Part shown: piece by piece, positions 1 through 12,276 of the stretch
Layout: each line of letters opens with the position of its first letter
Position numbering within the stretch: the first letter of the stretch is position 1
From: Amoebophrya sp. A120
Taxonomy: Eukaryota; Sar; Dinophyceae; Syndiniales; Amoebophryaceae
Direction of reading: 5' to 3'
NCBI GenBank assembly: GCA_905178155.1
Contig: CAJINV010000012.1
Coordinates: 1,988,492-2,052,491, forward strand
Length of the DNA stretch: 64,000 bases
Translations under genes and position numbers: made by a program
The notes under the pieces: model-generated
What the model saw: only the letters and a program-made list of their open reading frames with translations
Told to the model about the DNA's origin: nothing
The model's database searches: none

Positions 1-1784
1 ACCTGCAGCTCCGCGTCGGTCAACTTCCTGGAAGAAAGTTCCGCTTTCTCCTTTGCCTCTTCGTATTTCTGCGATAATAAATCGGACTTTCGCATCAACT
101 CCTGTATTCGATCCTCCGCCGCTTCTTGATCTTGAGACACGGAAGTTTTGAGGTGCTGGTACTCGGTATTTAATTCGGTGAATTTTCCCTCCAGCGCTTG
201 TTTCTTCTGCGTCAGCTCCGCAATCTCCTGCTCTGCCTCGTGTCTCTTCTGTGTCGCGTCTTGCTCGGCAGATGCGAGCTTCTGCTGCGAAGCAGTAACT
301 TCTTTCTCGGCGGTCTGCAGCTTGTCCTCGAGAGACTTGGCTTTTTCGGCAACCACAGTGTGATCGCGTTCGAGGGCTTCCTTTGTTTGTGAGGATGAAA
401 TTTGATGTCTTCTTCACTTGCAGTTTTTCCGAAGATTCAAGCAGAAAATCGATGGTGCTCCTGGTTGTGCAGATCAAATCGCAAAAATGTCATGCGGATA
501 AAAAACTACGAGTACTACGAACAGCTGGTTCAAATTTTATCTTGAATGGAAATGGATCTTCTAGAACTGTGAAACTAATACCCTCCGGTCCACCTCTTCC
601 CGCCTTCTACTCTCCGCTTCCAGCACCTCCTGGTCCTTCGCCCCAAGTTTCGCATCCACACTCTCTTTCTCTTCCCTGAGCTGTTGGTTTTCCAGCCTGA
701 TTGCGTTCAAGTTCTTTTCATACGACCCTTCGAGTTCTTTCTGCTTGTCCTTCTCGAACCCCACCTTTTTCCGCAGCTCCTCCCGCTCCTGCTTCACTTG
801 TTTCAGCTCAACGCTATGCATTGCAAAAATGTCTGGGTCTGAAAAGTTCGAACCTGTAATGCGTGTGTCGCATGTCTGAAAAATTTGTATTGCATAAGCA
901 GCAACTCAAGCGCCACACTTTCGTCATGCAAAAGCGCAGTTTGTAATGCCAATGCGTTCTGCGCATGACAAAGCGTTTGAAAAATTTGTCATGCTGCGCT
1001 GCACTTAAAAGCACAGTCAATCGTAACCATTCAGCATCACAAGTTTCCAGACCCAGACTTTTTTGCAATGCATAAACGCTGTTGTCGTCCAATTCGTCCA
1101 GCCTTTTCTTCACTTTCTCCAACTCAATCTCCCGCATCCGCAGCTGGTTCACCGTGTCCGCCAAGTCCGTCGAGGTTTCGCTGTGTTCCGCCCGTAATTT
1201 CTCCAACTGCTCTTCTGCGTCTTTCTGTGCGGTCAAGTGCACCGTGAGCCTTGTATTCAGCGTTTCTTTCTCGCTTTGCATCTGTTTCCGTTCCTCCACC
1301 AGCTGCTTGATTTCCTCTTGCAAGACGTCGACTTGCTGCAGCGATTGGCTTTGCCGCGATTTCGCATGGGAAATTTCGTCATCCCTCTCCGCGTTGGCGA
1401 GCTTCGTGCGCTCAATTTCATCCTCGAAAGCCTGCTTCTCGCCCTGACAATGTTGACACGTGTTTGTGATGCAGATGCTGACAACTCATCACACACATCT
1501 GGTACTAGTAACACACAAGAACATGATGTGCGACGCGACATTTACGCGGCAAAAAGAGTACAACAAGACGTCCTACAGTACAACGTACGTACCTTCAACC
1601 TCGTGATCGCCCCTTCCAACTCCGATATCTTTGCCAGCTGCGCATCCAGTTTGTCTTCCAGGTTTTTCAGTTTCAAATCTTTCGAGGCGACCGTATCTCG
1701 GAGCTTGGCGACTTCGCGGTTGCGCTTGATGAGCTCGCCCTCGAGCTCTTCCAGGTTCCCCAAAGCAGCGGAGGAGGAAGACAT
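1..1784 (-). CDS. Coiled-coil protein, 5' part of gene (runs off left edge)
   Basis: N-terminal part of a long coiled-coil protein; family not recognised. The start ATG is at 1784-1782 (MSSSSAALGNLEELEGEL). Exons read 1784-1593, 1443-1075, 814-582 and 380 down to base 1, where the frame is still open. Introns 1 and 3 are GT-AG (GTACGT donor at 1592; GTATTAG donor at 581, acceptor just above 380). Intron 2 is an introner element (815-1074) and its removal keeps the frame. The protein is almost wholly heptad-like and rich in E, K, Q and L (for example LEKVKKRLDELDD and AEKAKSLEDKLQTAEKE). No motor, zinc finger or membrane segment is visible. It could be a structural or basal-body type protein, but that is a guess from composition. 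The exon structure is well supported; the identity is not. Confidence 0.75.
815..1074. mobile_element. Introner element, family B (GTCTGGGTCTGG ends)
   Basis: TIRs TATGCATTGCAAAAA / TTTTTGCAATGCATA followed by GTCTGGGTCTG on both sides. Perfect 5-bp duplication AACGC at 810-814 and 1075-1079. Splits the coiled-coil gene; removal with one duplication copy keeps frame. Confidence 0.9.
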
Positions 1785-2438
1785 GCTGTGATGTTTCAAT
1801 CAGACGAGGCGGCGTTGCGAAAACAGGATGTCGTAGCTCTTGCCCCAGCCAGCGCTGAATCTGAGATTTGTACGGGTACACAACGCGATGTACCCGGTAC
1901 CAGCGGCCTTGATGTTCTTGCCTGGGAGATGCAGCTAGTCCCGCTTGTTGTCCATCTGGGCTTGCTTGCGTGATGCTGATGCTACCTGGAGCTGTGGCGG
2001 TACGTTGCCGCAGGCATCATGATTCTGCTAGTCACTACTAGTTGTAAAGTCATGAGCAATTCACTCAATATGCCAGTAGCGGGGCAGAGGCACGTGCAAC
2101 AAGAAGTCGCCGCGCTCTAAAACAAAATCACTCAGCAGAAGGAGAAGGAACTTTATCTTGTCTTCTTCTCTCCTACTTATCCACTCCAAGAGCCAGCAGA
2201 GACCGGCTTCCCACCAGAAGCAAGCTGCTACTTCTCATAAACGTCATCATACAGATACCGAACATCGGATGTTTCTCGATGAGCATAGAGGGAAAAGGCC
2301 CCTGCAAAGAATTGCTTGTCTTGTTGGTCCACCAACATCATGGCCGACGATTGCACTCAATCATGGCTCGGGCGCGAAACTACATTGCAAAAAAATAATG
2401 TTGGGCTTATGGTCCTGCTCCTGCTCGTCGTCGTCCTT
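1785..2438. other. Intergenic, nothing recognised
   Basis: Upstream of the left coiled-coil gene; only short frames on both strands. No promoter or RNA gene identified. Confidence 0.5.
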
Positions 2439-2919
2439 ATGAATGGACAACTTAGAAAAGTAGACCATAAACGACCCTTTGAAATCAAGAAAACAGCTCT
2501 TCGCAAAAAATGACTTTTGATCCGAACTTGTGATTTTTGCATTTGAAAGTTGTAATTTTTCGAGCTGCGATTTTTGCATTTCCGTTTTTCTTTATAAGTA
2601 TTTCGATCCGAAATGTTAATAGTTCAAACCGAAACATCGCATACTTCAAGCCGAGAAACAACTTCTTTTAAAGGGAGAAACTTCAATACCGATGAGGAGG
2701 AACCTTCAATACACAACTACCCGACCTTCGATAAACAACTAACCCGACTTCTTTTTCCTTCAACTTCCACCTTCAATTCCTTCAAGATCACAAGAGCTTC
2801 TTGATCAAAAAACCACACAAAACCACAAAAACTGAGCTCCTCTATGACGACCGGAAATTTCCAAAAGTTGTGGTTTACCGTAGAGCCACAACTTTTCGCG
2901 TAGAGCCACAACTTTTCGC
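2439..2919 (+). repeat. Dispersed repeat, copy 1
   Basis: About 470 bp nearly identical, in inverted orientation, to 17905-18366. Begins ATGAATGGACAACTTAG and ends in a small hairpin (AAAAGTTGTGG ... CCACAACTTTT). A 63-codon frame (2613-2804) is kept in both copies with one or two substitutions. This copy has an extra repeat of TAGAGCCACAACTTTTCGC. Probably a non-autonomous transposon; no clear target duplication. Confidence 0.85.
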
Positions 2920-4016
2920 CATTCTTCATTCCTTTGCGAGACCGACACGACTTTTGCGGGCGCGCATCCGCTTGTTCGATTCAGTGGTTGAATTTCAACT
3001 ATTCAAAATAGTGCTGATGCATTTTCATAATGGAGATGCTCAGATGGCACAAGTTCAGCTCCGCAGCTTGTGCAGCGTCAAATCAAAGTTTTTGGCAATC
3101 AGCGCGCTTCCCGCATCTTCTCCTCAGTGGCGCGACAAAGTGGCTCAGTTCTAGAGAAGAGGTTCTTGCGTCTCAAGAAAAAAGGGCAAAGCACGTTGAT
3201 CGTCAGTAATACGAGACGCCCGAAGAGATGGGCGAAAGTGACAGTAGCATAAGCCACCCATAACGTAGATACAGAGGTATCTACAGGGTGGAAGAAGTGA
3301 AAGATGTAGTTTTTTTGCCTAATGCTGACAGTGCGCAAGCACTGCCAACATCAAGCGAAGAGACGGTGATGCTGCTGGTCGATGTCGTTTGTAGTGCGAA
3401 ACAAGAAAGGCAGCTCAACAAAGAGAGATCACTAGAAATTTATTTCTAAACAGAAAAATATCTTGGATAGTTTATTTTGTAAATATATAGTCTGCGATGC
3501 AATAAACTGGAACATCGCAAACGGTAGAGATGAGGATGTTTTTTTTTCTAAAACAAAAAATAATGAAAGTTAAATCATTAACATTGAAAACGAACTGTAG
3601 CACAAGTAAAAACTGAAGATCCACCTCTACCCGAAGCTTGCTAGTGAAGCTGAAGCACATTGACTCTGGCTCCTCCAACTCGCTCTCGCAAGTGTAAACA
3701 TGCTGACACTTCCCCGCTCTCGATAGCACTAGTACTCGCCAACGAAAGCAATACACCTACGTCTCCTCTTGGGTGGAGCACTTACGTCAGCTTCTACTTC
3801 TACTTCATAAATTGCTAGTAGTAAAAGCAACAGGAAACACCCGCACAGCCACAGATGTGATGCTGATACAGGTGCATGTTGCCAGTGACGACGCCAATAC
3901 TTTCAGTACGGAGGCGACTACAGACGTTGCAACGAAATTTTCGTGGTGACATAGCCAGAGCGAAAGTGAAAATTGCTAGTCTTATAGCCGATCCTTCCCG
4001 AGTTCAACTTAGTTCA
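2920..4016. other. Intergenic, nothing recognised
   Basis: Between the dispersed repeat and the stop of the large unknown gene; short frames only. AT-rich part around 3420-3620. Confidence 0.5.
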
Positions 4017-7000
4017 TCACATCTTGAAGAAATCAAAACCACCGAAGTCATCCTCATCCATAGACGGACCGCGCGAGCGCTTCCCAGACTCCTCTTCGGC
4101 GGGACTCATCGGTCGCTTTGGGTTTTTCTTTGGGCGCCCCTTCGCCTTGGCCTTCGCGTTCGCACCCGAGGACGACGAAGACGAGGACCCACCTTCCTGT
4201 TCGTTGGGGTTCATCAGGTTCTTCTTGTGAAACGGGTTGCTCTCCCCCTCACCGAACGGGAACATGAAGAAGGTCATCCCGTCACCCAGGTCATCCTTCA
4301 CCTTGGCGTCCTCCATGCCCACGAGCTTGTCGTACTCGGTAGTCTGCATCTTCGTGATCGCGTCCTGTTCCGCTTTGGTGGGCGGCTTGTTTTTAGAGTT
4401 CAAGGCCTTCTTGCCGAAGTTCTCGCCCAGGTGGCTGTCGTCGGAGAACGTGTTCTTGTCCAGCGAGCAGAAGGGGTACTTGTAGTACAAGTCAAACGTG
4501 TTTCCGAAGGCGATCTTGCGCGGCTTGAAGATGATGGTCTGATCGACGTAGGCCTTGTTCGGGCGGAACTCCAACACCATGTTGTCCATCTTCAACACGA
4601 AGTCCATGTTCACATCCTCGGCGTCAACGTCCTTGCGCTTCACCAGCTTCGCCGGGACGCGGCACGGCAAGATGAAGGCCTTCTGCGTGTCCGTGGAGCC
4701 GAGGACCCACTCGTTGTCCTTATAAAAAGCGTGGCCGCTCATCAAGTCCTCGCGCTGGTAGTGCTGCTTGTCGAGGTGCGCGATCTCATGCGGGACCTGA
4801 AAAAAATTACATTGTTGGTCAGTGTTTAAAGTTTATGCGTAGGCTTACGCTTTTTACATTACATTCATTGCAGGGCGCTTGCGCATTGAGTTTGCAATAA
4901 CAGTTGATGCTGGCTATGACAATGAATATGACATGAGTATATCTACTGTCTATACCGGAAGCGCGCATATTACATGAAAATGACAATCGCTCTTCATCTA
5001 TACCGGAAACGTCTTCGCCATCGCGCGGACGGTCAAGCACTTGTGCTCCTGGGCCATCTTGATCTCTTTCTCCAACCGCTCGCACTCGGACTTCAGGCGC
5101 ATCTTGCGCTTCTTCATCTTCTCACCCTGCTCATTGCGGGCCAGCATCGCCTTCTCCTCCAGCATCAGGACCGCGTGCTCGTCCGTCTTCTTCCGCTCTT
5201 TGAACCGCGCCTTTTCGTCGATGACACTTTGCGCGATCGCGCGGCGGGTCTCGGTCTTCCAGGACCGCTCGTACGCCGCGAAGGCCGCCCGCAAATCCTG
5301 CATCTCTTTCTTCAGCTTCGCAACAGCGGGGGAAACACCGGGACCGGTGATGACGGCCTGCGCGTCGTTCAACACCGCCAGCGGTCCCTGATCGCCGCAG
5401 CTCAGGATCACGCGCTGCCCGGTCGCCAGATTCACGGCCGGCTCTGGTGTTGTTTTCATTTTAGAAATAAGACTGCAGTTTGTGTCGGTCACTGTCGCTC
5501 ATGATCATGCAAAGGCCAGCGCCAATTTATGATGCTAATCTGCGATGCCTGGAACTCACAGTAAATGCATGCAGATCGGACGCAAAGAAAAAATAGAGCA
5601 CGGGTCTCATGCTCCACCATGTGCAAGGAGGTTTGTCCACACTTATCCATATTGAGGAGCTTCAGGTCGAGTTTGATGACCTGGCGCACTTCCTTCAGCC
5701 GGGCCTCTTCTTTTTTCTTCGCCGCGATGTCCTGGGCGCCGAACAACCACACATCACCGGAATTGAACTTGCCCTCACGCGGGGTCTTAGCAGTGACCAG
5801 CTGTTTGACGTCGGTGATGGTCTGATTTGAGTAATTGTGTTTTGTATAAACGAGTGGATGTGGAAGTGGATGCGGAAATGGAAAAGGAAGTGGTAAAGGA
5901 AATCTAAAACACAATGGACGCTGCATATGAAACCAAGCACGAAGGAGCGTGTAATACTGGCTCTGGTAATGATGCAGATCACAGATGCTATCCCTATATT
6001 TATACTTACGCATGCAGATGTACATGCACAGCAAGAACGATAAGAAAAACGCACCTCGCAGCTCACGCCCTCCTCTTCGAAATGGAAGTCTTTGGCGGCG
6101 TTCCGCGCGGTCTCGGTGATTACCCGCAGAATCAGCTGATTCCAGAAGTCGGTCGCCAGCTTGTCCTTGTGGCAGCTCAAGCGGAAGCAGTTCTGCAGGT
6201 TCATGAGCTGCCCCTTGTTGACGGTGATCCTATTCTCCCCCAAGGTCAACTCGAAGTAGGCGCTGAGGGCGAGGTCCTTCACGGTCGAGTGTTGCCATTT
6301 GATCCCGGAGTCGAGCACTCTCGACCTGTTGTTTGATTTATTCGATTTCGTTTTCAATTTCATTTGCAGTGACGGACTTATTTTCACCTTCACTTTCACT
6401 TTCACTTTCACAACAGCGACAATAGAAATAAAATCATAAGTGATCGAATACCGACTCTGACGCTTTTTGTCGATACTGAAAATACACATACAGAGCATGC
6501 TTTTAGAAAATTGCTTTTGTGTTAGAAAGACTTAGTGTTTGCGTTTAGGTCCAGCGTCAACACATGCAGATGTAGATTGGTCACAGCGTGTCCATCTCTT
6601 TGTGAGTGCGGATCGAAGCTTGGCACTCTCATACATATTTTCTTCCACTGCACCGCGACACTAGCTGCACCGAATAAAAAAGCGCGACGGATCAAATCAC
6701 ATAGACATCTGGACACGGAGACTGAGATGGTGATAAAGTGGCGCGCGTTTATCTAGAAAACAATAACGACATCAAAATACCGCAACTGCGAGGGAAAGTT
6801 CTCTTCGTCACCCTCCTCCTGCTTGCGCCGGACGACATCCGCCCAGTTACAGCTCACCGCTCCCCATTCCCGCCCGCACTGCAAGTAAATTTCGATCTCG
6901 GTCTTCATGCTACCGACGGCCGAGCACTTGCTCTGTGGTGTTGTTTTGAGTTGGAGTCTCAGGTATATGCATCACGAGATTGCTCTTGCAGTTACAGGCG

Positions 7001-10000
7001 GCGAACGTGGAAATTTTCGAACTAAATATGGCACGGATAGAAACTCCATGCTCCTCGAAGTTCAAATGTACACACTGACACGCGACAAAAAGCGCAATTA
7101 AGTTTTGTTTTACCTTGAAGAACTTGAGCTCGTCCATGTCGGAGTCCGGATTGTCTTTTTTGAACTGCAAGTAGGCGGAATGTATCTGAGAAGTTTTTCG
7201 ATGCGTTGTTCAAACGTGACGCTTTCGCATTCCTTATCATTGGCAATAATTGAAAATACTACAGGCACGAGCACACGCATTGTCGCAATGCCAGCCCGTG
7301 GCACGAAGCCCCGCTTTTACGCCGCGATGAAGCGTAAGCTCGCACTGGCACAGCAGCGGAAGATAAAGAAGCCAAATGCAGCTCGCACTATGGCGCAGCA
7401 ACCAGCTGCGCGAAAGGCGATGAAGACAATGAAGAAAGGCGCGAAGGCCCGGCAGATCGGAAAACCGAAACCGCAGCAGCCTGCGCAGAAGACTCACGTT
7501 GTGGATTCAGAAGAGAGAAGCGGAAGTCTTACCATGCAGGACTGCATTCGCTTCGGGCTTCATTTGCAAACTAGTGCGGGCAGAAAATTGGAAGCGGGAA
7601 AACAATATCGCCTCGCGTGGTCAATCGCGTGCCTCACCGGCAGACGCGGTATGGACGTCCGGTGTTTGACCATGGACGACGTACGCGGCGAAGAGATTAG
7701 AATAGGAAATACAAAGACTGCGATCGCGCAAGGAGGGCGCGGCAAGCTAAAATGGGTTCCCATTAAGCCCAGCAAGCAGACGGCAGCTTTTTTGAAGGAG
7801 CGAAGGCGCGCACTACAGGACAAAGGGCTAAGTGGGGAAGATCGCGTGTTTGACTTTAACTACGAAGCCTTTGAAAAAAAAATCCGCGCTGCGCGCGCGA
7901 CGTTCAAGTGCGAAGGGCAGCGGAGCTGCCCCCCGACGCTGATTACCAGCCACACCCCAAGGCGCAGCCTTATTACGCATCTGCACAAGCAGGGGACGGC
8001 GCTTAGCACCATAATGCAAATCTCCGGGCACGCGTGTTTAAGCACTCTCATGCACTATCTAGAACGCGACTACTCATATCAGATCGAAGCCGCTGAGAAA
8101 GTCAAACTCTAGATACAAGAGCCCTCTTGTCGCTTGTTGAAAGAGATGAAGCTGCCACGACGACAATGCGAACAGTAGTACATAGGTGCGCCTCCAGTTG
8201 CGATCTCAGTCTTATTTTTGCGACACATGAATGAAAATTGAAAAGCAGGAAATAAACTATACTTCCGGGTAGACACTCAGTATTTTTTCTGTCATTGTCG
8301 TAGACAATGGAGAATTATTCTCATTTTGTAATCTGAGAAAAGTTCTCAGTAGCGGCTCGTACTCGCGGATCTTCTCGGAGAGGACGGTGAGCCTGATGGT
8401 AGTTTTAGATGAAAACATTACAAGAGGCAAGAATGATAACGGTTTGGATTTGGAGCGAAGTGGGAATTGAATTCGCCGATGAGTGGCCATTACTGAGAGG
8501 TAATAACTCCTGACGCTACATGAACATGTACATCTTCACGAACATAAATTATGAGCACAAAATGAGGCAGCAAAAACAAAAAGTACGTCAATCCCAAGCG
8601 TTCGTAAATGCCCGGCCCACCTTCTTCCAAGAGGAGTTGCTTTGCGGCGAGGGTGGAGTGCCATCCGCTGATGACCTCGAAGGCCGGCTCGACGTTCTCG
8701 TCGTCACTGCTTGTTCCGACCAGGTTGTTGATGCGGCTCGGCTTGATCAGCAACTTTTCCTTTTGTCCGGCGGCTTTAATCTCGTCTTTGTCCGACAACG
8801 GAATCACGACGATATCTGAAGAGGGCGGGGTTGTTGATGGTGATTCCGATTTCGATTTGCTGGCAGAACTACCAACTTTTTTATCATCACTATTACGGCG
8901 GAACGCGGGGAGCGTCATAACGAACTCCCTTAATTTTTGGTGCGCTGCCGCCCGGCGGCGCTTCTTCTGGGTCTGTTTTTCCAGCACCGCTGCGACCTCG
9001 ATATCGCTAGGTGAGAAGTCAACGTCACTGCTCGCGGGGCTGTTTTCGCAACTACCAGAAGCGGAGTCGTCCGACTCGCATGGTGGTGTCGCACTATGCG
9101 AGCCTTCGAAGGCGGGCCACGAGAGACGGCCGTTCTGTTGCTCGCTGAGGTGCTGGAGTGCCATCCTTGTATGGTGGCCGGACAATATGTGGGGCATCTG
9201 GTCAAGCCACACCAGCGGCATCGGGGACTGGTACACACTAGATAACTGCTCATCAGCCCACCCGAAGATGAGGCAGCGCGGCGGGGTAGTGTACACTTTT
9301 TGAAACAAAGCCGATTTGTCGGGGCGGGCAACGATGTTGCTTCGTGGCCTTTTACCGCCCGAAATCATCATGCTCTTGAGGAAACAAACATGCTTTTCCC
9401 GGGCCCGACGGCGACTATCTAACCGGAAATCAAGGAACCCGGGCCACGACAAGGGGTCGCGGATGTCGAAACCGACGGGGAATGGGTCATCGGGTGTACG
9501 GCCTAATCTGAACAGGGCCCGCTCAATCTTGCCGCAAATGTACCAACTCCAATGCTCACCAAAGATGCCTATGGGTGAGAAATTGGGGGCAATTTTGTAC
9601 TTCAGACTATGTCGCTGGCGCAAAATATGGTGGAAGGCGCGGGTAGTTCGAGGGGTACATCTACTGCTATTCGTGGTTGTATTGTGAAAAAAAAGTAATA
9701 TATACCCTTGACTTTGACGTAGTCGCCGCTGGTCATTGCGTCCAGGAGGGTCAAGCAGTGCTGCCAGGAACGGAGGGGATTCCGGCGGGACTCCCCCAGC
9801 TGGCGGAGCGTGGCTTGCAGCAAAATCGCGCCGGCTTTGAACTGCGGAGAGGTGAATCTCATCACGAAGTCCGAGAAGTCCTTCTTCATCATTCCCCCGG
9901 CGTGCCAGCAAGTCATGACCTGCTCCACTTCTTTGGCAGTCGGTAAACCCGCCTTCATCTCCTTGCACAAACCGATGACGGACGTCCACGACACGTTGGC

Positions 10001-10186
10001 ACCGACGGGCAAGACCTGATCGAACTGCGAGTCCGGGTCCAACTTTCCCAACCGCGCGACTTCTTCTTCCTCCTTCAACATCTCCAACAACGAGATCTCT
10101 TTTTCCTTTTCCTTATCGCCGGCGCCGGAAAGCGAGGACTTAGGTCCCGCTGAAGTAGACACTTCAGCGACGGGCTTTTTGCTCAT
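4017..10186 (-). CDS. Large multi-exon protein of unknown function
   Basis: I do not recognise the family. Exons, with phases that agree: 10186 to about 9714, about 9609 to 8587, 8392-8263, 7164-7114, 6932-6781, 6325-6055, 5821-5643, 5472-5004 and 4796-4017. Introns from exon 2 on are GT-AG (for example GTGCGT at 6054, GTATAG at 5003). The first intron is short and its borders are unresolved. The protein has an acidic/Ser N-terminal third, a globular middle (around WNQLILRVITETARNAAKDF), a coiled coil near MKTTPEPAVNL...KKRKMRLKSECERLEKEI, and a C-terminal domain ending in a Ser run, a basic nuclear-localisation-like stretch (KGRPKKNPKRP) and an acidic FGGFDFF tail. Only one GT-AG intron deviates: the intron below exon 3 is about 1.1 kb and holds a recombinase ORF on the other strand. 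Nothing indicates a specific biochemical role. Confidence 0.7.
7288..8112 (+). CDS. Tyrosine recombinase / integrase-like protein (Crypton-like?)
   Basis: A 274-residue ORF; ATG 7288 is chosen because it opens the basic N-terminus (KRKLALAQQRKIKKPNAAR). The C-terminal half carries tyrosine-recombinase landmarks in order: an Arg in CLTGRRGMDVRCLTMDDV, a Lys in a beta-hairpin-like GGRGKLKWVPI, HTPRRSLITHL (H-x-x-R), and SGHACLSTLMHYLER, where His and the candidate nucleophile Tyr have the usual spacing. This family cuts and rejoins DNA through a 3'-phosphotyrosine. The core-binding domain looks very short compared with XerC/D or Cryptons, so it may be degenerate or domesticated. It is the only convincing plus-strand gene and lies in an intron of a minus-strand gene, flanked by near direct repeats containing CTGAGAA. 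No polymerase, RT or capsid ORF accompanies it. The superfamily call is firm; Crypton assignment is inference. Confidence 0.78.
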   Translation: MPARGTKPRFYAAMKRKLALAQQRKIKKPNAARTMAQQPAARKAMKTMKKGAKARQIGKPKPQQPAQKTHVVDSEERSGSLTMQDCIRFGLHLQTSAGRKLEAGKQYRLAWSIACLTGRRGMDVRCLTMDDVRGEEIRIGNTKTAIAQGGRGKLKWVPIKPSKQTAAFLKERRRALQDKGLSGEDRVFDFNYEAFEKKIRAARATFKCEGQRSCPPTLITSHTPRRSLITHLHKQGTALSTIMQISGHACLSTLMHYLERDYSYQIEAAEKVKL

Positions 10187-11769
10187 CTTTACACGCTCTG
10201 CACGGAAAAAACCACGCCGCGTGGACAAGATCTACACTAACTCAGACTGATTATCGCTCGCACTGGACTGCGTTTTTGATTGAAAATAAAGTAGTTTTGT
10301 GGAAAAGTAGTGCATTTCCAGAACGTTCCAAAAGTGGCCAGATCTCAGAACGAGACTACTTTAATTAAAAATTAATTAATTCTTGTGCTCTGAGATTTTT
10401 TGCATGATATTTTCAGACAAATCAATGATTTTTATTTATTTTTAATTAAAATAATCGCGGTCTGAGATTTGGCCAATTTTGCATCAACATAAAAATTGCA
10501 TTACTTCAGTCATTTTTGATCTCGAACATGGTTTGGCTCGTGTTGAAACCGACTCCGTTCTCTCCTCATCAGACCGACAAAACGTGCTTGAACAATGTCC
10601 AAACCGACCCCATTTGTGCATGATCTCGCTGCGCGCATGCAGTAATTACGTCTGCTCTCATTCAAATTTCGATCTCGCCGCGCAGCTCGAAGCTCGTACT
10701 TCATACTTCAATTTGTCGCAGAAACAAGCAACGACCCTCGTCCTTTCATCGTATTATCGGCGGGATCATGAGCACCAATACGGGGGTAGAGTGGCAATTT
10801 TTGGAATCTGTGATGCTGCGACCGTTCATTTTACGACCATGGTCTCTCCTTCTCCATATGAACTTCATGAGACAAAAGCGCGAAGATTTGACAAGATGAA
10901 GGAGGTTTCTATGCGGGTAGAAGAGTATCACGTGGTCCATTTTTGCAGATCTTTTTTGTTGGACGAAGATAATCGAGTGTGTTGCTGGAGGAAGATTTGC
11001 TTGCTTCGGGAACTATAGTTGCTGTGCAAGTAGTGCGCGAGTCTTGGATTTTACATACATGATATACCGCGCGCTCTATTTCTATTTCCCTCATTTTTGC
11101 AGCTTCAATGCTTCCCTTAGTTGCGCAAAGCAGCCAGGAGAAGACATCAGCCATATCAAAGTCGGAGAATCATCGCGAGCAGCATTGAACTATTTGGGGC
11201 TGGGTACAAACGCAGTTGGGGCGAGTTTTTTCATAACATTGGCTTTTTTTATCGACGAATGCTGGGCACCATTGCACACACAGGGAGCATATGTAGCAGC
11301 AGATCACTGTCATACTTCTTTTCATTACAAACACAAATACAGAAGGGAGCAACGTCTTCTCTTGGGTACAGCATATGATAATTTTGCCTGCATCAGGCTG
11401 GAGTGCGGGTACTACGTACATGAGCAGGCGATGAATAACGACGGCGCGGGCTAACGGATACGGAACCGAAAGCACTAGTCGTCGACTTCTCGACTAGATT
11501 TCAAAAGACAAGTGCGTCTGATGCTGATTGTGGTGGAAGTGCGCACGCAAGTGCATATCTTTATCTATAATTATACCGCACAAATGAGGAAGCCAAGTGA
11601 TCGCACTGTGTCTGTACCTGCGGGCGGAAGCGCATTTGCAACCACAACCACGTCGCAGATACATGTACGCGCGAATTCGAATTGGACATGAACATGTGAA
11701 ATACAAATACAAAGGGAAACCCAAATACAAATCGGTAGTTACATTACATGCTTTGATTTCTGTACAGGT
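10187..11769. other. Intergenic, AT-rich
   Basis: Upstream of the large unknown gene. Contains a palindromic TTAATTAAAAATTAATTAA near 10370. Plus-strand frames exist (10479-11018, 11044-11454) but have non-protein-like composition and no splice context. Confidence 0.45.
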
Positions 11770-12276
11770 TCACTTGAAACATGTTTTCGCAGATAGAGCA
11801 GACGCTGCTCCACTGCGAAAGAAACGACTACGACGAAACGGCGTCGTCTGCTCGAGTACAAAGTCCTCGCGTTTCATCTCCTTGGATGTTTCCTCCGCCT
11901 CTTCATCATCAGAAGAGTCCGCTGCTAGCCAGTGCTGGGCGTCCAAGTCCTTGGCGTCGTCCATGTACTGGCTTATCACTTTGTAACTTTCAGCCTCCAT
12001 CTCATCCGTTACCATCGGAGTGTCGCCCTGAGTCTTCATGTACTTGAAGACGTGGCGGACGATGTTGTGGCGCGCCAGTTTTACAGACTCCTGATCCAGC
12101 AGCCGGCTCAAAGTTGTTTTCCCGAACGCCTTTCTCGCGTTGGTTTCCGTGTTGGTCCCCGACGCGACTCCACCCTTCAACCCGGAGTCCGACTGTGAAT
12201 CCAACGGCGCTGCGAGTGCGACCGTCTCGCGCCCTCCGTTCTTGTCGGGTACCGCGCCGCCTTTTGCTTTGCGCAT
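11770..12276 (-). CDS. Hypothetical protein, acidic/basic, about 168 aa
   Basis: Uninterrupted frame starting at ATG 12276 (MRKAKGGAVPDKNGG) and ending at 11770. The middle (NARKAFGKTTLSRLLDQESVKLARHNIVRHVFKYMKTQGD) looks helical. An acidic stretch DSSDDEEAEE follows, then a basic C-terminus. Frame length and composition suggest real coding sequence, and the frame remains open upstream, so an earlier exon may exist. It lies just downstream, in gene order, of the transposase-like ORF. No family recognised. Confidence 0.45.
   Translation of the reverse strand: MRKAKGGAVPDKNGGRETVALAAPLDSQSDSGLKGGVASGTNTETNARKAFGKTTLSRLLDQESVKLARHNIVRHVFKYMKTQGDTPMVTDEMEAESYKVISQYMDDAKDLDAQHWLAADSSDDEEAEETSKEMKREDFVLEQTTPFRRSRFFRSGAASALSAKTCFK

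Noticed and set aside
3876-4829. Plus-strand 317-codon frame rich in Leu, Arg and Val
   Set aside because: It is the complement of the last exon of the minus-strand unknown gene, and its composition is that of an antisense shadow.
10479-11454. Plus-strand frames of 179 and 136 codons
   Set aside because: No domain, odd composition, no splice context, and opposite to the local gene direction.
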